Source of the DNA: Mycteria americana
Lineage: Eukaryota; Chordata; Aves; Ciconiiformes; Ciconiidae
Direction of reading: 5' to 3'
Assembly (NCBI RefSeq): GCF_035582795.1
Contig: NC_134365.1
Location: 220,241,887 to 220,305,886, forward strand
Length of the DNA: 64,000 bases
Positions 23,491-35,917 of this stretch are shown here, piece by piece (the stretch's first letter is position 1; each line of letters begins with the position of its first letter). The translations under genes were made by a program, and so were the position numbers. The notes beneath the pieces are model-generated. The model was not told where the DNA came from. It ran no database searches and saw only the letters and a program-made list of their open reading frames with translations.

Positions 23491-26250
23491 ACGGAGTTTG
23501 GCCGCTCCCATCCAGCCTCTCTTTAGGAAACGAGGTCTCCAAATGACACCTCAGTCAAGAGACAGGAACGAGACAGAGATGGACTGTGCAATTATTGATC
23601 AAAATTAAAGCATGGAGCAAGCACAAGAGGCAGCCCTGCCTGTCTGTGGAGCAGAACAAGCTGCTCAGCCTTTCGGCTATTGCTGCTGGAGCCAGACAGA
23701 CACGAGCTTTTCTGGCTGTGATGAACGGAGATGAAGGTTTTGCTGATTCACAGCAGGCAGGTGATTTACTGCAGAAAGTGCCCGGCTGTTAACTCTTCCC
23801 GCCCCTCCGCTTCCCATCTGGATGCAAGAGGCAGCCTGTGGCTCTTTCCATGATGGGCAAAGGGCTGCAGGGCTGGACATGTGCTCCAGAGGTGTTTTTG
23901 GGGGACAGCTCAGCCTGCTTTGTCCCTTTTGCACCGTGCCCATGAGCTGCAGGCACAGTTGGGCAACTGACACAAAGATGGGAAGTTGTATCTGGTCCAT
24001 GAGGTCATGGTGATGTCACACTTAGAAAAGGCAGCTTAAGGTGCAATGGAGTAAACTCCACATCGTGTGGGAGATGAGACAGGACTGGGTGGGTTGAAAA
24101 TAACACCGTTACACCTTCTATGGCAATGGTTAGGACAGGCTTTGGGGTCACAGCAACTCGCACCATTCACGAAAGGGAGCCACTGCAAGCATCTACGTTC
24201 TTAACTTTTCTACCCAAAACAGCGTTCAAAGAAAGGCCCCCAAAATCATCTCCACAGCCAAAGCACCTTTACAGAGTCCAGCAGCATGTGCCCAGGGCCA
24301 CCCAGCCTTGAAGCTTCTCAGACCCATAGTGATGGGCATGATCAGGTCCTGGTTCAGGTTATTGAGTCTAGCAGAAATTTGAACCTAGCATTTTGGGTAT
24401 GTTCTCTGTCTAGTAAAATGTAGCCATTCATGGGGAGGAAAAACATAGCACGAGCTGATCTTCTCTTTCTCCTCTCTTTTTCCCTAAATGAAAAATTCCA
24501 GTGGGTTTCATTTCCATTTTGCATAAGAACTTTTTCCATTTGGAGAGCTCTTGTTTATTATTCAAAGCCATTAAATATCCTCTAAAATCACAGTATGTAC
24601 AAAATGAACAAGGAGCTATTAGATCATCCCATCTATTCATTTATGAGATTTATTAACCTCTGGCATCTACCGCTCATCCCTTTAGGACAAATCTTGAGCT
24701 TGACTTCCCAAATGAGTTCATTCATCTCTCTGGCGCTAATTTGCATGAGTCTTTGGTGCAGACGCATTTGCAAACCTCCTCTGTGCTCAAAACATCGATG
24801 TTTGCACATAGAGTTGCTTGCAATTGATTGTGCATAGTTATTGTTGAAAGCTGGGGACTGTTGAGGGGGGTTGGAGTAGATGTGTCCGTGCAGTAGCTGA
24901 AGGATGTCTACATCTGAAAAGCCCCTCTACCCACTCATCCCTCCCAGCCACTCGGGTGACCCTGGAGAACAGCTAAACTCCCTAAAGGAGAAGCCTCACA
25001 TGCACAGACCCTACTGTTGCCATCTGCCAGCCCTGGTGCCTTTCTCCTTCCAGGTCACTGGACCGTGCTGTTTTAATTACGGCAGAGCTGCTCTGGTCTT
25101 TCAGAGCTCAGTACTGGAGAGGAGATGGAAGATTTCGGTAGGCTGGGAGGGAAGAGACTTAAGGACCCCAAGGAGCTGCAGAAGTGTGTGGTGGGATTTG
25201 CTCTAGGTTTATTACAACCGGTCATCCGTCCATCCATCCATCCCATCCCTCTCAAGTTCTCACTGAGCTCTCTGAACAGGGCTTGTCTAGCAAGTTTAGT
25301 GCCCCATAAAGGAGATTTCCAAAATAATAACTTCTCCTTCCCCAAAAGCATCATCACATACCTGCAATAACTGTGCAGGCTATTTGAATGAGGGAGAGAC
25401 AGGCTGAGCTGATCTGGAGCAGTCCGCTAGCAGACACATTAGTTCAGCTCTTCCAGGGCATAGTGCAGATGCTTTCGTCCATGCCACGGGCAGCAAGATG
25501 GGTGGGAAGCACCCAGAGCTCACAACCATGGGGGCCAGCTCTTCAGCAGGGGCGAGCATAGAGTTACTATCACAGACAGGCACCCTGACTGCAAACTAAT
25601 GAGGCAAATCCTCGTTACATCTCACTCTGAAGTAGGACAACACTCTGATCCCTGCTCCATTGTATAATATACCAGACCAGCATCTCCACACTATGGCTGG
25701 ATACCATCGAGAGTGTTTCTGCTGCGCTGGATTGTGTTTGTGTACTGATGCGGCAGGCTGACATGATTGAAAAAATAAAGGATGAAGTTCTTCTCAACCT
25801 TTACGAAGCATGAGATGACCCAAATGTCCCACGTACCCCATCTATCAAGCCTGCACCTTCTTGTGGCTCTGGGAACATCTCTTATCTGTGACACTTTGAG
25901 ATGGTGTTAGAGCATTTTGCTGCTTGCTAGATTTTGAAGGAGGATGTTCAGGTGCCTCTTAAGATGGACCGTCCACCAGCCTGTGCTCCAGGGCACGCTC
26001 CCTTGCTGTACAGCTTACCCCACATTTCCACAGAGGTGAGGACTTGAGTTAAATTCGATCCCAAGAGCAGCCCTGCTATGGGCTGAGACACAGGTATGGG
26101 CTGTAGGAAGGCACAGATACAAGAAGCAGTAAGTTAATTAATTCCCACATGAGATTTCTTTTGCAGACTGGTGGCAGAAAGTTGGTATTGCAGCTGTAGT
26201 GGAGAGGAGAGCGTTAGTGAGGGTTTGCAGAGAGTTTCTCTACAGCCATG
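23491..26250. other. Non-coding stretch with no recognised gene
   Basis: Only short frames without convincing borders. A short CCAT-type simple repeat lies at about 25223-25250. Confidence 0.5.
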
Positions 26251-26254
26251 AGGA

Positions 26255-26405
26255 GGTCACCAAAACTTTCTGTGCCTCAGCTTATCCATTTAAGTAGGGC
26301 TTGCCTCAGGCTGTTCCTCTATGTAATAATACTAAAAGAATCCCTGGTCCTACCTCATGTCCCTAAAAAAATACCTCATAAGGATGTGAAAGGGCTCGAT
26401 AGCAG
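26255..26405 (+). repeat. MIR-like ancient SINE relic
   Basis: CTGTGCCTCAGCTTATCCAT, a TAATAATACT run, and CCTACCTCATG then CCTCATAAGGATGTGAAAG follow the order of the MIR consensus. Confidence 0.4.
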
Positions 26406-26859
26406 TTAATTTTTGAGTAACATCTGGCCATCTGGTGGTTCACTTTCCCCGCTGACTTCTGCAGGGCAAAACTGGCCGCCCTTGTTCGAGCACCTCTGAC
26501 TCCAGTTTCCAGCCTGTGGAAATGTATTTCTCCATGCTTTTCTTGAAAAGCCTCCTGATTTCTGCATCCGTAAATTGTGGTTGATGTCTTTAGCCTGGTC
26601 CCTTACTAAAACGGTCCAAAATGTGCTGTGTTTCTGCTCGATCAGTCAGCCTGGAGGTCCACCGCGCATGCTGGTTTGCCACATGGATCATTACCTCTCT
26701 TCCTGGTTTCTGCGATTGTTTTTCCATACTAATTAGCCTTCATAAAAGCCATTTCCAGAGCAGCGTGCAAAGGCAGTCAGTAAGAGTGCATCTGTGAAGT
26801 GCAATTTCCCCGCGACTGGCTTGGGGCTGCGGCCTTCCGCAACCTTCCCCTGGGGAATG

Positions 26860-26915
26860 CCACAGTCACTGCCCATGCCTCAGTTTCCCCATCAGTAAAA
26901 TGATGGTCCTGACAC
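26860..26915 (+). repeat. MIR-like SINE core
   Basis: GCCTCAGTTTCCCCATCAGT followed by AAAATGATGGTCCTGAC matches the MIR core very closely. Confidence 0.6.
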
Positions 26916-28131
26916 TCGTTAGCAAGACAGCTACATTCTGGAAAGCAGAACGCCAGGTAAATTCAAGATAATTCTAATATCTTCGGTTTAAAACAAAACA
27001 AAGCAAGCCCATTTAGCCCCTTCCCAGGGATTTTAAAAAACGTCTTTGAAATGGAAATGCAGCAACAGCAAGTTCTCCAGGAAGAGGCAGCAGCAGGGAA
27101 TAAAAGCAGACTCTGGGAAGAATCATCCATTCTCATTTTCTCAGTCTCTCTCTCTCCATCAGTGGATCTGACACCACCATGTGTCACCCAGCGCGAGCTG
27201 CCGCTCAGAAACCATCAGCCTTAACCGTACTGGGCTGAACTGCTCGACCTGCACCCAGTGCCTCTCCAAATTGATGCACCCTCCCCTGGGATGCTAATGG
27301 GATGGGGAGGGGCAGATGCTGAGGCCAAACCCCCGCTATAGCAGTGCTACAGCTCCACGGAGATGCCCAGCATACCTTGTATTTAGGGTTTTGCTGCGGG
27401 TGCATGGGTGCAGGGAGGAACCATTCCAAGGGGCACATCACGCCCGGTGAGTGAGTGGGACGGACAGCTTCACCTCGTCAAATACCCTCATGCTCTGGGG
27501 AGGGGATGGAGGAGGAGAAGGTAGAGGAAAAACCCCTCTGCAGACCTGCAGCCCCAGCCTTTGTGCACAGCAGGCGTCCTGCATCCTGGCCCAAAATTTC
27601 CTCCAGCAGCGTACATGTCCTATGTTTAAAAACTAAGAAATTGTTTAAAGGCTAAGCCGTCAATGAGGCTTCTTTTCTTTACATTTGCTGCAGGGAGATG
27701 TGAGCACCAAGCAAGGTGGTTGCAGGGTCAGGGTTTGTCTCACAGTCTGCTCCAAGCCCAAGTTCAGCAGGGAGAAGGTTGCAGCCTCTTCCCTTCTGCT
27801 GTGTGCCCGTACTGAGATGGAGCCTCGCTCTGCAGATGGACACAGCCCCACGCCATGACTCCGACTCTGGGAAATAAGAATGACCATGGGTTTTGGGGAA
27901 GGCACAACGCCTTTCATACGAAGACGTTTAGGGTGTTCGGCACAAGCTGTCACAGATTTGCTGGCTGCTGGGCGCTCAGCTTTGACTGGATCTTTATGGC
28001 TTCCATTGAGGAAAAAGGGGCACTTTCTACTCCAGGGGCTACTAATGAGGATGCTCGGCAAATGCAGAGGCAACCAGCACGGTTTAACTGCAACTTTGTA
28101 AGTCTGTGAAAGGGCTGACTCCCTTCGTAAT

Positions 28132-28225
28132 TTTGGGAAAGTCACCTTACTGCCTGCCTCAGTTTCCCCATGTACAAAATGGGAATTTGAAGAGCTCTCA
28201 CTCTCAGAAATGTTACGCAGTGCTT
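28132..28225 (+). repeat. MIR-like SINE relic
   Basis: TTGGGAAAGTCACCTTACTG, then GCCTCAGTTTCCCCATGTAC and AAAATGGGAATT, all in MIR order. Confidence 0.65.
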
Positions 28226-31200
28226 CAGCTCCTGTGCAGACGTTCAGTATTATGTCTGTGGGGTGAAGACCGTATTGGGGTGAAGTTAGGATATTAGAAA
28301 GCTAAGAGAGCGGTAAGATCCTGACATCCTGAATAATTGTGGTTTGCCAGCTCTGGGATGACCAGCTCAGGCGAGATCTCTGCTTTGTCGGTGTTTGAGG
28401 CTGGGTGAGAAGAATCACAGCCAAGAGCTGCTCTTAGGACAGGATCACATGTATGCCCAGAGATGTCCAGGCAGGTCCTTTGCTCTAGGAAACGTCTTTT
28501 TATTCACAGTAGGTGCTTGGGGTGAAGGGTCTGAGGCCACCCTGGAGACCCTCCACATGCCTCCAGGGCCTCTATGAGCTAGCTGCAAGCAGAACATCTG
28601 GAACAGTTCGGAAAAACCCTTTCCCACGACACTCAAGAGGTGCTTAGGGCCAGCCCTAAGGGATGGAGTGGATGTTGCATGACCTGATGTGCCTGGCTCC
28701 TGTACATTTCTCAACCCATTTATAACAACAAGCCCAGAGCGAGTCATATTTGACCCACTTATTAAAATGGACACTTCTGGGAAAAAACCACACCTATAAG
28801 TCAAAGATTTAGTCCTTGAAGATTCTGATTAAACTGTGTTCAGGGTAGGCTGCTTCTTAGGGCATTAGGGTTGTGACTCATTTCTTTTTTATTGCTGTGA
28901 TTCACTGATGAATATTTGTGGTCTTATATCCGCCTGGTTTTGTGTTCAAGTTTTCTTTTTGTTTCCTGGCATCACTGTTTTCAGTCTGACTCCAGCCCAG
29001 CAGAAAAATCAAATCTGAAATGCTGGTAAATGTCTTCAGCTCAATTAAAACCTTGATTTATATGGTGCTTCTGCTACTTCAAGAAAGGCCATATATTTTC
29101 CTGATATTATGGGGAAATTACTTTGAGCCTATGAGAAAGCCAAGTTCAAGTTATGGTTATTGCATATTTCCATTAGCAAGGCTCTCTGCAGCCATGAGAT
29201 TTTCTTCTTCTTTGCTTAAAGAGAAGCTTGGATGAAAACACTGGGATGTTCAGACCTTGACACATGCGAAATTTGGTCCTCCCTGATCCCACAGTGTTTT
29301 CATGCACCCACCTAGATTCAGTGCCACAAGAACTATCCGTTGCTCCTCTCCAAAGACACTATTATTTATTGCCTTTAAATCCTTAGCTGAGATTTCCAGG
29401 ACCTTCAATTGTCTTTATTTTTGCTGTGACAGTGTCAGCCTGAGTCGTTGACTCTTTCTGAGGAAGAGGCAAGGAGAAAGATGCAGTCTTACCGCCTTAC
29501 AGCTCCAACCACAGGGTCTTGAGCTGCTTTCCTCTCCTTTCCTTGCATGCCAAGATTTCAATGTGCAGCTAAAATCTTGGTGCTAAAATCTTGCAACTAA
29601 AATCTCTGGTCTTCACAGGGAAAAGCTACCTGAATTTGCATGAGACTGGCTAAGTTTGGGGCAAAACCACAAGACTTGCTTCAGACATTTTGCTCAGTGG
29701 GGAAATGTGGCTGCTAAATTCTTCCAAGATGCCGTCTTTGAAGGACATGTCCCACTCCCTTGTGATCCCACGTGCATGGCTCATTCCCCTCTGCACGTGA
29801 CAACGAAATCTCTTGGACACTTGATGGCCCTGACTCCATCTCTCCCTTGTTGACCCTGCTCTCAGCTCCTGCCCGTGACGCTCAGGCTGGGTGGAAGAAG
29901 ATGCTTCATTCAAAAGGTTGTGTACAAGCAGGGCATTAGAGATTTCCCAGACACTTTTCAATCTAAAGAGCATCCAAGCAATTTGAAAATACACTGCACT
30001 TTGCATCTGATGTTTGGCAATCAATGAAGGAGTGTGGATGCATATGGAGGGAATAAGCAGAATATTCTCCCTTGCCAGAAATAAGTTTATTGCTCTAGAA
30101 AAGCACAGTTTTACAGTGATTACTATTAAAAAAAAAAAAAAAGAAAAGAAAAAAATCAATCATAAAGGTATTTGTTACAATTCCACACCAGCTTCCAGGT
30201 ACTGATGGTAGTCAGGACCAGCCCGTGATGATGTCTCTAGACCTTCAGCAATAGGGTTGCATTAGTGCACAGTACACTTGGTTTCTGCTCTGTGAAACAC
30301 CTTCTCGTGGCTTTATAGCTCATTATTGGTCCATGAACCACAGGTCAACACTGGATCAGTGGAGCAGAGCCTGTGTTTTACCACATGAGCCACTTCTGGT
30401 CAGATCTGCTTATTTCTGGGGGTAATTTCTTTGCTGATGTCTCAGAACAGAGCCATAAATCACATCCAAATGCTATTAAACACAGCTGACATCTTCACGA
30501 GGCCTTTTGCAAGCTGATCACTTGCAGCTTTAATGACTGAAATGGTCATTGCTTTTATAGCCAGGATTTTCCCTCCCTTTGAAGAAGAGTAAAATTCAGT
30601 CTATGAATTGCTTCTGACACTGCAACAGAAGGCAGAGGGGAAGCCTCGACCCAGCAGAGGCTTAGTGAAAACCAAGAATCTAATACCCAAATCTTTCCGG
30701 AGGAAACATATTTATTATACGACAAAGCACTGCAGGATTTGCCCACAGCAGCGGAGCAGAGATACCCAAAGGTGAGCTTGGCTCTCTGGGCAAGCCCAAT
30801 TTGGTGGGAGCTGATGGTGACCAGCTTGTGCATCCAGCATCTTGCAAGCATCAGACCGTGGAGCAAATGAAAAGGGAATGCCAACACATGCCCTGAAAAT
30901 ACCCAACAGCTAGAAAACCAGGGTAAAACTGGATCTTGCTGCCTGAGCACTTCCCCAAAGAGCCTATATTTACAAGATTTTCTCTTTACGGACACAGCCA
31001 TGAGTATCCCTGCCCATTCAGAGTGGAAATTCATATAACGAGTCCTCTGTTTTGATTGTGGACCATATGGCCTTTCCATCTCCATTCCCTAATACAAATC
31101 TGTTCCGATTGTCTCAGCTGCTCAAGTATTTGGTCATTTGTGCTGGCATAACTGCCTGATTGTCCTTCTTTGTCACGGCTCTTCTGGACGGGATTGGGTC

Positions 31201-32039
31201 TTGTCAGCAGCAGTGACTGAATTTATAAATCACAGCATCTGTCAGATGGGGAACGGACAGATGTTTTCTCATCCCTAAACCCACGATTGGCTGCAAAACC
31301 AACTCACAATTCATTCCCATTACAGCATCCCAGCTTCATCTGAGCCGAGAGTATAGGGAGGCAAAGAGAAAGACCTGGCCTCTAATAAATCCTGCCATCC
31401 CTCATCAGACAATGTACATCGGTGGCTTTAGCAATTTAAGCTGCAGCTATTTTATATGGGGTTTTTTAACCAAGAATGATCCTATTTCTTGACTGTGCAA
31501 TACTATCTTTTTATCATCTGCACAACTTCTCTCAAAGACCCACTTCTTTCCTACAATTTTCCATACAGTTAATTTAAATCATAGTATTTCTCTAATACTA
31601 TTTCATAGTATTAGACTGCAGGTACAGGCTCGTGCAGGTGAACCCCCCACGCGGTCTGATGCCAGCTGTGACTGCCCTCTATTTACCCAAATTAAATATA
31701 AGTGAGTTAACATCCCTCATCCCTAGACAGTCATCAGCTTCCAATCAGTAATTCATCTTCACCGTCTGTTCCAGAGAGCACAACAGGGAAAGAATATTAA
31801 CTCTAATTTCATAAACTCTACTGATGGTTTCTTACCAGCTCTGTGAGCTTGCATGGGTATGTCTTTGAGCTTCACACAACTGGCTATTTGTGCCCCTTAA
31901 TAATTGCTTTTTCTCTCCTTTCACACATAGGACTGAGAAGATTTAGGAAATCACTTGGATCATGGCATTCATAAGCTCTCTTCCAGTGGATATCATTGCC
32001 AGGTGAGAGCTCTTCACTTTTATGAAGTGCAGTTTTACT
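28226..32039. other. Non-coding stretch with no recognised gene
   Basis: Frames of up to 176 codons (30555-31085, minus) lack splice borders and protein-like composition. A poly-A-rich run lies at about 30128-30152. Confidence 0.5.
30128..30152 (+). repeat. A-rich run
   Basis: About fifteen A bases followed by AAGAAAAGAAAAAAA. No retrocopy is visible to its left. Confidence 0.85.
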
Positions 32040-32064
32040 TAAAAAAAAAAAAAAATAAAAAAAA
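32040..32064 (+). repeat. Poly-A run with one T
   Basis: About 24 A bases interrupted by a single T. Confidence 0.9.
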
Positions 32065-32504
32065 TCCCACAACATCCCATCCTTGTCTTCTATGTTGAAC
32101 TCCCTGCCCAGCCTTGCAGTTATGATTGTTTGCCTTCCTAGGATCATGAATCTCTTGTTCCTTTGCTTTGAATGAATCTCTTTGTTCCTTTGCCTACTAT
32201 GAAGACATCCCTCAGTACGGCATAATTTTTGACAGAACAATTTTTAATGCATGTCAGGGGTGGTGTGCAATGGGGAAAAAAGCAACATCCATAGAAGTCA
32301 AGCTTGGAACGTGCCAAGCACATGGGGGCAATCAAGTGCTTTGGAGGGTGGGATATCTTTCTATTCGTTTCTAAAGGCAGCATGCCCAGATGAACGTCAC
32401 CTTCAGCCACCCATTGCTGTCATCCCCTCCACAAAACTATTTCAGGCACCGTAATGATACTACAAAACCATACAGCTGGCCACAGCATTCACTCTCCCAG
32501 GAGG

Positions 32505-32562
32505 ACGTGGTTGGATATTCTCCTAAGGTCCCTTCCAGCCTGGGTTACCCTGGGATCCCATG
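32505..32562 (+). mobile_element. Probable degraded CR1 3' tail
   Basis: GGTTGGATATTCTCCTAAGG followed by TCCCTTCCAGCCTGGGTTA resembles the CR1 3' phrase GGTTGGACTAGATGATCTCC..GGTCCCTTCCAACCT. The octamer tail is decayed. Confidence 0.5.
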
Positions 32563-34496
32563 AGGGTGCTGGTCTGGTGGTCGCAGTAGCTCCCTGCCCA
32601 GGAGAAGCCAGACAGCCAGCAGCAGACTCATTCTGTCCATTTAGTCCCCCCTCATCAGCTCCTCCTCCCTCCAAGCCCAGTGTCCCCAGCAAATCACTCT
32701 TCAGATTGCTCTTAGCAGCATCTTCAACTCTACTGCAGCAAGACCAGCTACGGGCATGAGAAACCAAAGCCTCCCTCACTTTTAACTCCAGTTTGCTAGC
32801 AGAGAACGCACCCATATCTGAGGAGAGGTCCTTTGCTTCTCCAGAATAAATACACTAGCAACAAAAAGTATAATAGACAAAGTAAAGGCAAGCAGCTTTG
32901 AAAACATGCTGTCAGCAGTCTGTTTTCCCATCTGCCAGTCCATCTGTCATTCCTCAACATACCCCTAGTACCAAACAGCTGCTCACAAACATCGCTTCCT
33001 CAATGGGATTCCCCCCATAGATGCTTCAGGACTCCTGGATGTATTTGAGACCAGTGCACTGGTCCAGCCATTTATCTGCCCCATCTCAGTAAAACTGAGA
33101 GCAATTTGTACCTGGGATGTGGCTTAAACATTTATGAACTTGTGGGTTAAATCAGTGTTGGAGGCCACGGCCTGTTCCCCGTTTGCTCTCTAAACTCATT
33201 TTCACAGATGAGATACCTGTGCTTGTGCCCTGGTAGAATTCAAAGAGCCTGTGCAAGCTCCAAGTCATGTTAAAAAAATGTAATGCAGGGATTTGGTGGC
33301 TGAAAAAATCTCTGTTGGCCTCCATGTAGACATGATCCCAAAACTGCACACATGCCCGTCATGCAAGGAGGAGGCAATATGTTCTCCCATGCATCCTTGG
33401 ACATCCTGGAAACTGGGTGTCTCTGGTTTTCCCTCCTCTGTAGATAAAACAGCAGAGAGGTGGCTTGGTTTCTGCCCAGTGCCCTTGATTTCTGCAGCAC
33501 TGCCACAGGAAAGGTCTGGGAGCTGAACTGGAAAGCCTGCAGACCCTTGGCGGAGCAAAGCCGCTAATAAGCCATGAAGGATGGGGATGTCCTCCCTGCT
33601 GCCTCAGCACTGGGAGCCACCTACCCCAGGCTCCCCTTCAGGCCCTTCCCTCTCCTTTCATTTCCCGCTGGTTTGGTAGCCACAGGGAAGGAGCCTTTTA
33701 ATCTCTCTGTCTCACCCTGCCCATTCCCAAAACATGCCTCCAATTTCCCTAGGCTACGTTGATGTTCTCAGCCATAACCAGGATGTGTATGGTCCATCAC
33801 ATGTAGCTCACCTCCTAACTACCACCCCTTACCATAATCTTCTCCATCATTCTATATTTAACGCTCCGCAAAAATATATACGCAGGAGAAGATAGGGAGC
33901 TTGAAGGAAATAGAGAGGGAGAACCATATAAATGAAGGGATAAAAATCATACGCACCATGAAGCAGGTGATAATCTGGGCAGCAGAAGAGGCAATGCCCT
34001 AGGAAGAGACTGATTAAAGGAAAACACAAAGAAAAGCCAGCCAAGGTTAGGAGAAGGACTGTGGTAGGGGCATCTGAGCTAGCTACGTGTGAGATGAAGT
34101 CACTGCCTCCATGCGATGCTCACCTTAGATGTGCAGGGTAGGATGGTGGCATGTGGGACTGCACCATCCTAGAGCCAGCCCAGACTCTGCCTGGACCACG
34201 TTAACCCACCGGCAACTAGTGGTCTTCCAAAGTGGAAGAAAAAACAAGCTTTTTGCATTGCAGCAGCAGGCCTGGTTTTGATGTGGTACCCAAAGTCCTA
34301 AGGCTGGACATCCCGTATCACCCTTGCTGGCCAGATGGGGACTATGGTATAAATTATCCATGAAATTATGGCTTTAGCTCAAGGGTGAGATGTGCTGTGA
34401 CGCCTCAGTAGTGGGCACACAATTAACTATCGCTGTTTAGAAGACAGCAAGCATTTTCTGCAAGGAAAAAAATCCCACCTAATTCAGAAAGAGGCA
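32563..34496. other. Non-coding stretch with no recognised feature
   Basis: Nothing beyond short chance frames. Confidence 0.5.
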
Positions 34497-34652
34497 AAAG
34501 CCATCCCTGGAGGTATTTAAAGGACGTTTGGATGAGGTACTTAGAGACATGGTGTAGTGGTGGGCTTGGCAGTGTTAGGTTTATGGTTGGACTCGATGAT
34601 CTTAAAGGTCTTTTCCAACCTATACGATTCTGTGATTCTGTGATTCTGTGAA
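34497..34652 (+). mobile_element. CR1 LINE, 3' 150 bases
   Basis: CCATCCCTGGAGGTATTTAA, then GGTTGGACTCGATGATCTTA, AAGGTCTTTTCCAACC and three ATTCTGTG-type octamers. It belongs to the same subfamily as the copy at 39.4 kb, from which it differs at a few bases. Confidence 0.95.
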
Positions 34653-34695
34653 AAGGTTCTGTTGCTTAAGAAATTGAATTCCCTTCACAGTTCTC

Positions 34696-34740
34696 AAAAG
34701 AAAAAAGAAAAAAAAGGGGGGGAAAAAGGAGGAAAAAAAT
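34696..34740 (+). repeat. Pure purine run
   Basis: About 45 bases of A and G only, including eight G in a row, just after a CR1 tail. Confidence 0.85.
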
Positions 34741-34997
34741 TACTGGTGTGTAGGTTTCTTCTCTTTGGAGTAGCTGAGACCCAAAAGAAAGGCTAGCACC
34801 AGGGCTGCAGATAGTTTCTTCTTCAGATCCAGAGAAACCCCTTGAAACCAGGGAAGCAGATGTGCAACCACCGCATGCCCTGTGTGCAAAATCCCTGTAT
34901 GCCCTCAGTCCTCTCTTACTGCTCGCCCCAGAAGGATGCAGCTCACGCTGCAATCCCACGTTACCCCACCACTTCAACCAGTGCAGGTGCAAACACT

Positions 34998-35050
34998 AAT
35001 TTGGGTCCTACATTTGCTCCAGGAATCACCTTTTGGGTGCAAGGGTCCAA
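34998..35050 (+). repeat. Copy 1 of a 53-bp dispersed duplication
   Basis: It begins AATTTGGGTCCTACATTTGC and ends GCAAGGGTCCAA. About 49 of 53 bases match the segment at 35865-35917. It is not a CR1 or MIR phrase that I know. Confidence 0.75.
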
Positions 35051-35864
35051 TGCAAACAAATCCTCTTCCGAAACCTCAAAACTCGGAGAAGTGTTTTGAG
35101 GTTTTGAACAAACCTTGTTTTGTTTTGAACAAAAAAGCCCCAAACACTTTTCCTCTGATTCCCAGCCTGCTCTGTAGCATCCCTGATGGGTACAAACAGG
35201 TATTTAAGAAGAAGGTGCCTTCCCACTCCCTACCCTCCAGCCCTTTATTCCTATTTTTTCCATGGCTAGAAAATCAGCATGCACAGGGCTAATTAGAGAG
35301 CAGAGATCTTATTATGCGGCACGCTCAGCACAACTAGCTGTGCTGATGGAGATGGATGGGTGTTGGTGGATAGGAGGAGAGCCGAGAGCACTTGTCATGA
35401 GCAGATGGCAAGGGGAGGGGAGGAAGGGGGAGAGGGGTCTCTCGGGGGAGTAAATCTAGCTCAGGAAAACATTCGTTTTACTCTCTGGCCCAGCCAACTG
35501 AATTAACGTGAAGTGCAATCGGCCTCTCGCCCATTAATGACGTGCTTTTGAAAGGAAAGAGAAGAGAGGAGTCAGTCAGCCGAGGTGTAATTGAGGGATG
35601 ACTGATGGAAAGGCCTAATGCAGGCGCCTTTGCTGCATCGCAGTGAAATAATACATAGATGAAGCAACTCCCTCTCTTCCTGATGGCTTGGGGAGGCTTT
35701 TGAGGACATCAGAAACCCCCTCTGCATCTCTAGTGAGGGTGACATCTCTAGGGGCTGGGAAGAGCCAGGCTGGCACAGAACCAAGCAGGATGGGCTGAGA
35801 CAGAACAGCATGTCCCCCTCAGCATCCTCGTGACAAAAAGCCACTGGTCAAACACCCTGCTGCA

Positions 35865-35917
35865 AATTTGGGTCCTATATTTGCTCCAGGAATCACCTCT
35901 TGGCTGCAAGGGACCAA
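35865..35917 (+). repeat. Copy 2 of a 53-bp dispersed duplication
   Basis: It begins AATTTGGGTCCTATATTTGC and ends GCAAGGGACCAA. It lies about 870 bases right of copy 1, in the same orientation. Confidence 0.75.

Noticed and set aside
27660..28145. A 161-codon minus-strand frame
   Set aside because: It partly overlaps a MIR-like relic and has no domain.
30555..31085. A 176-codon minus-strand frame
   Set aside because: No family features, no borders or conserved-looking motifs.
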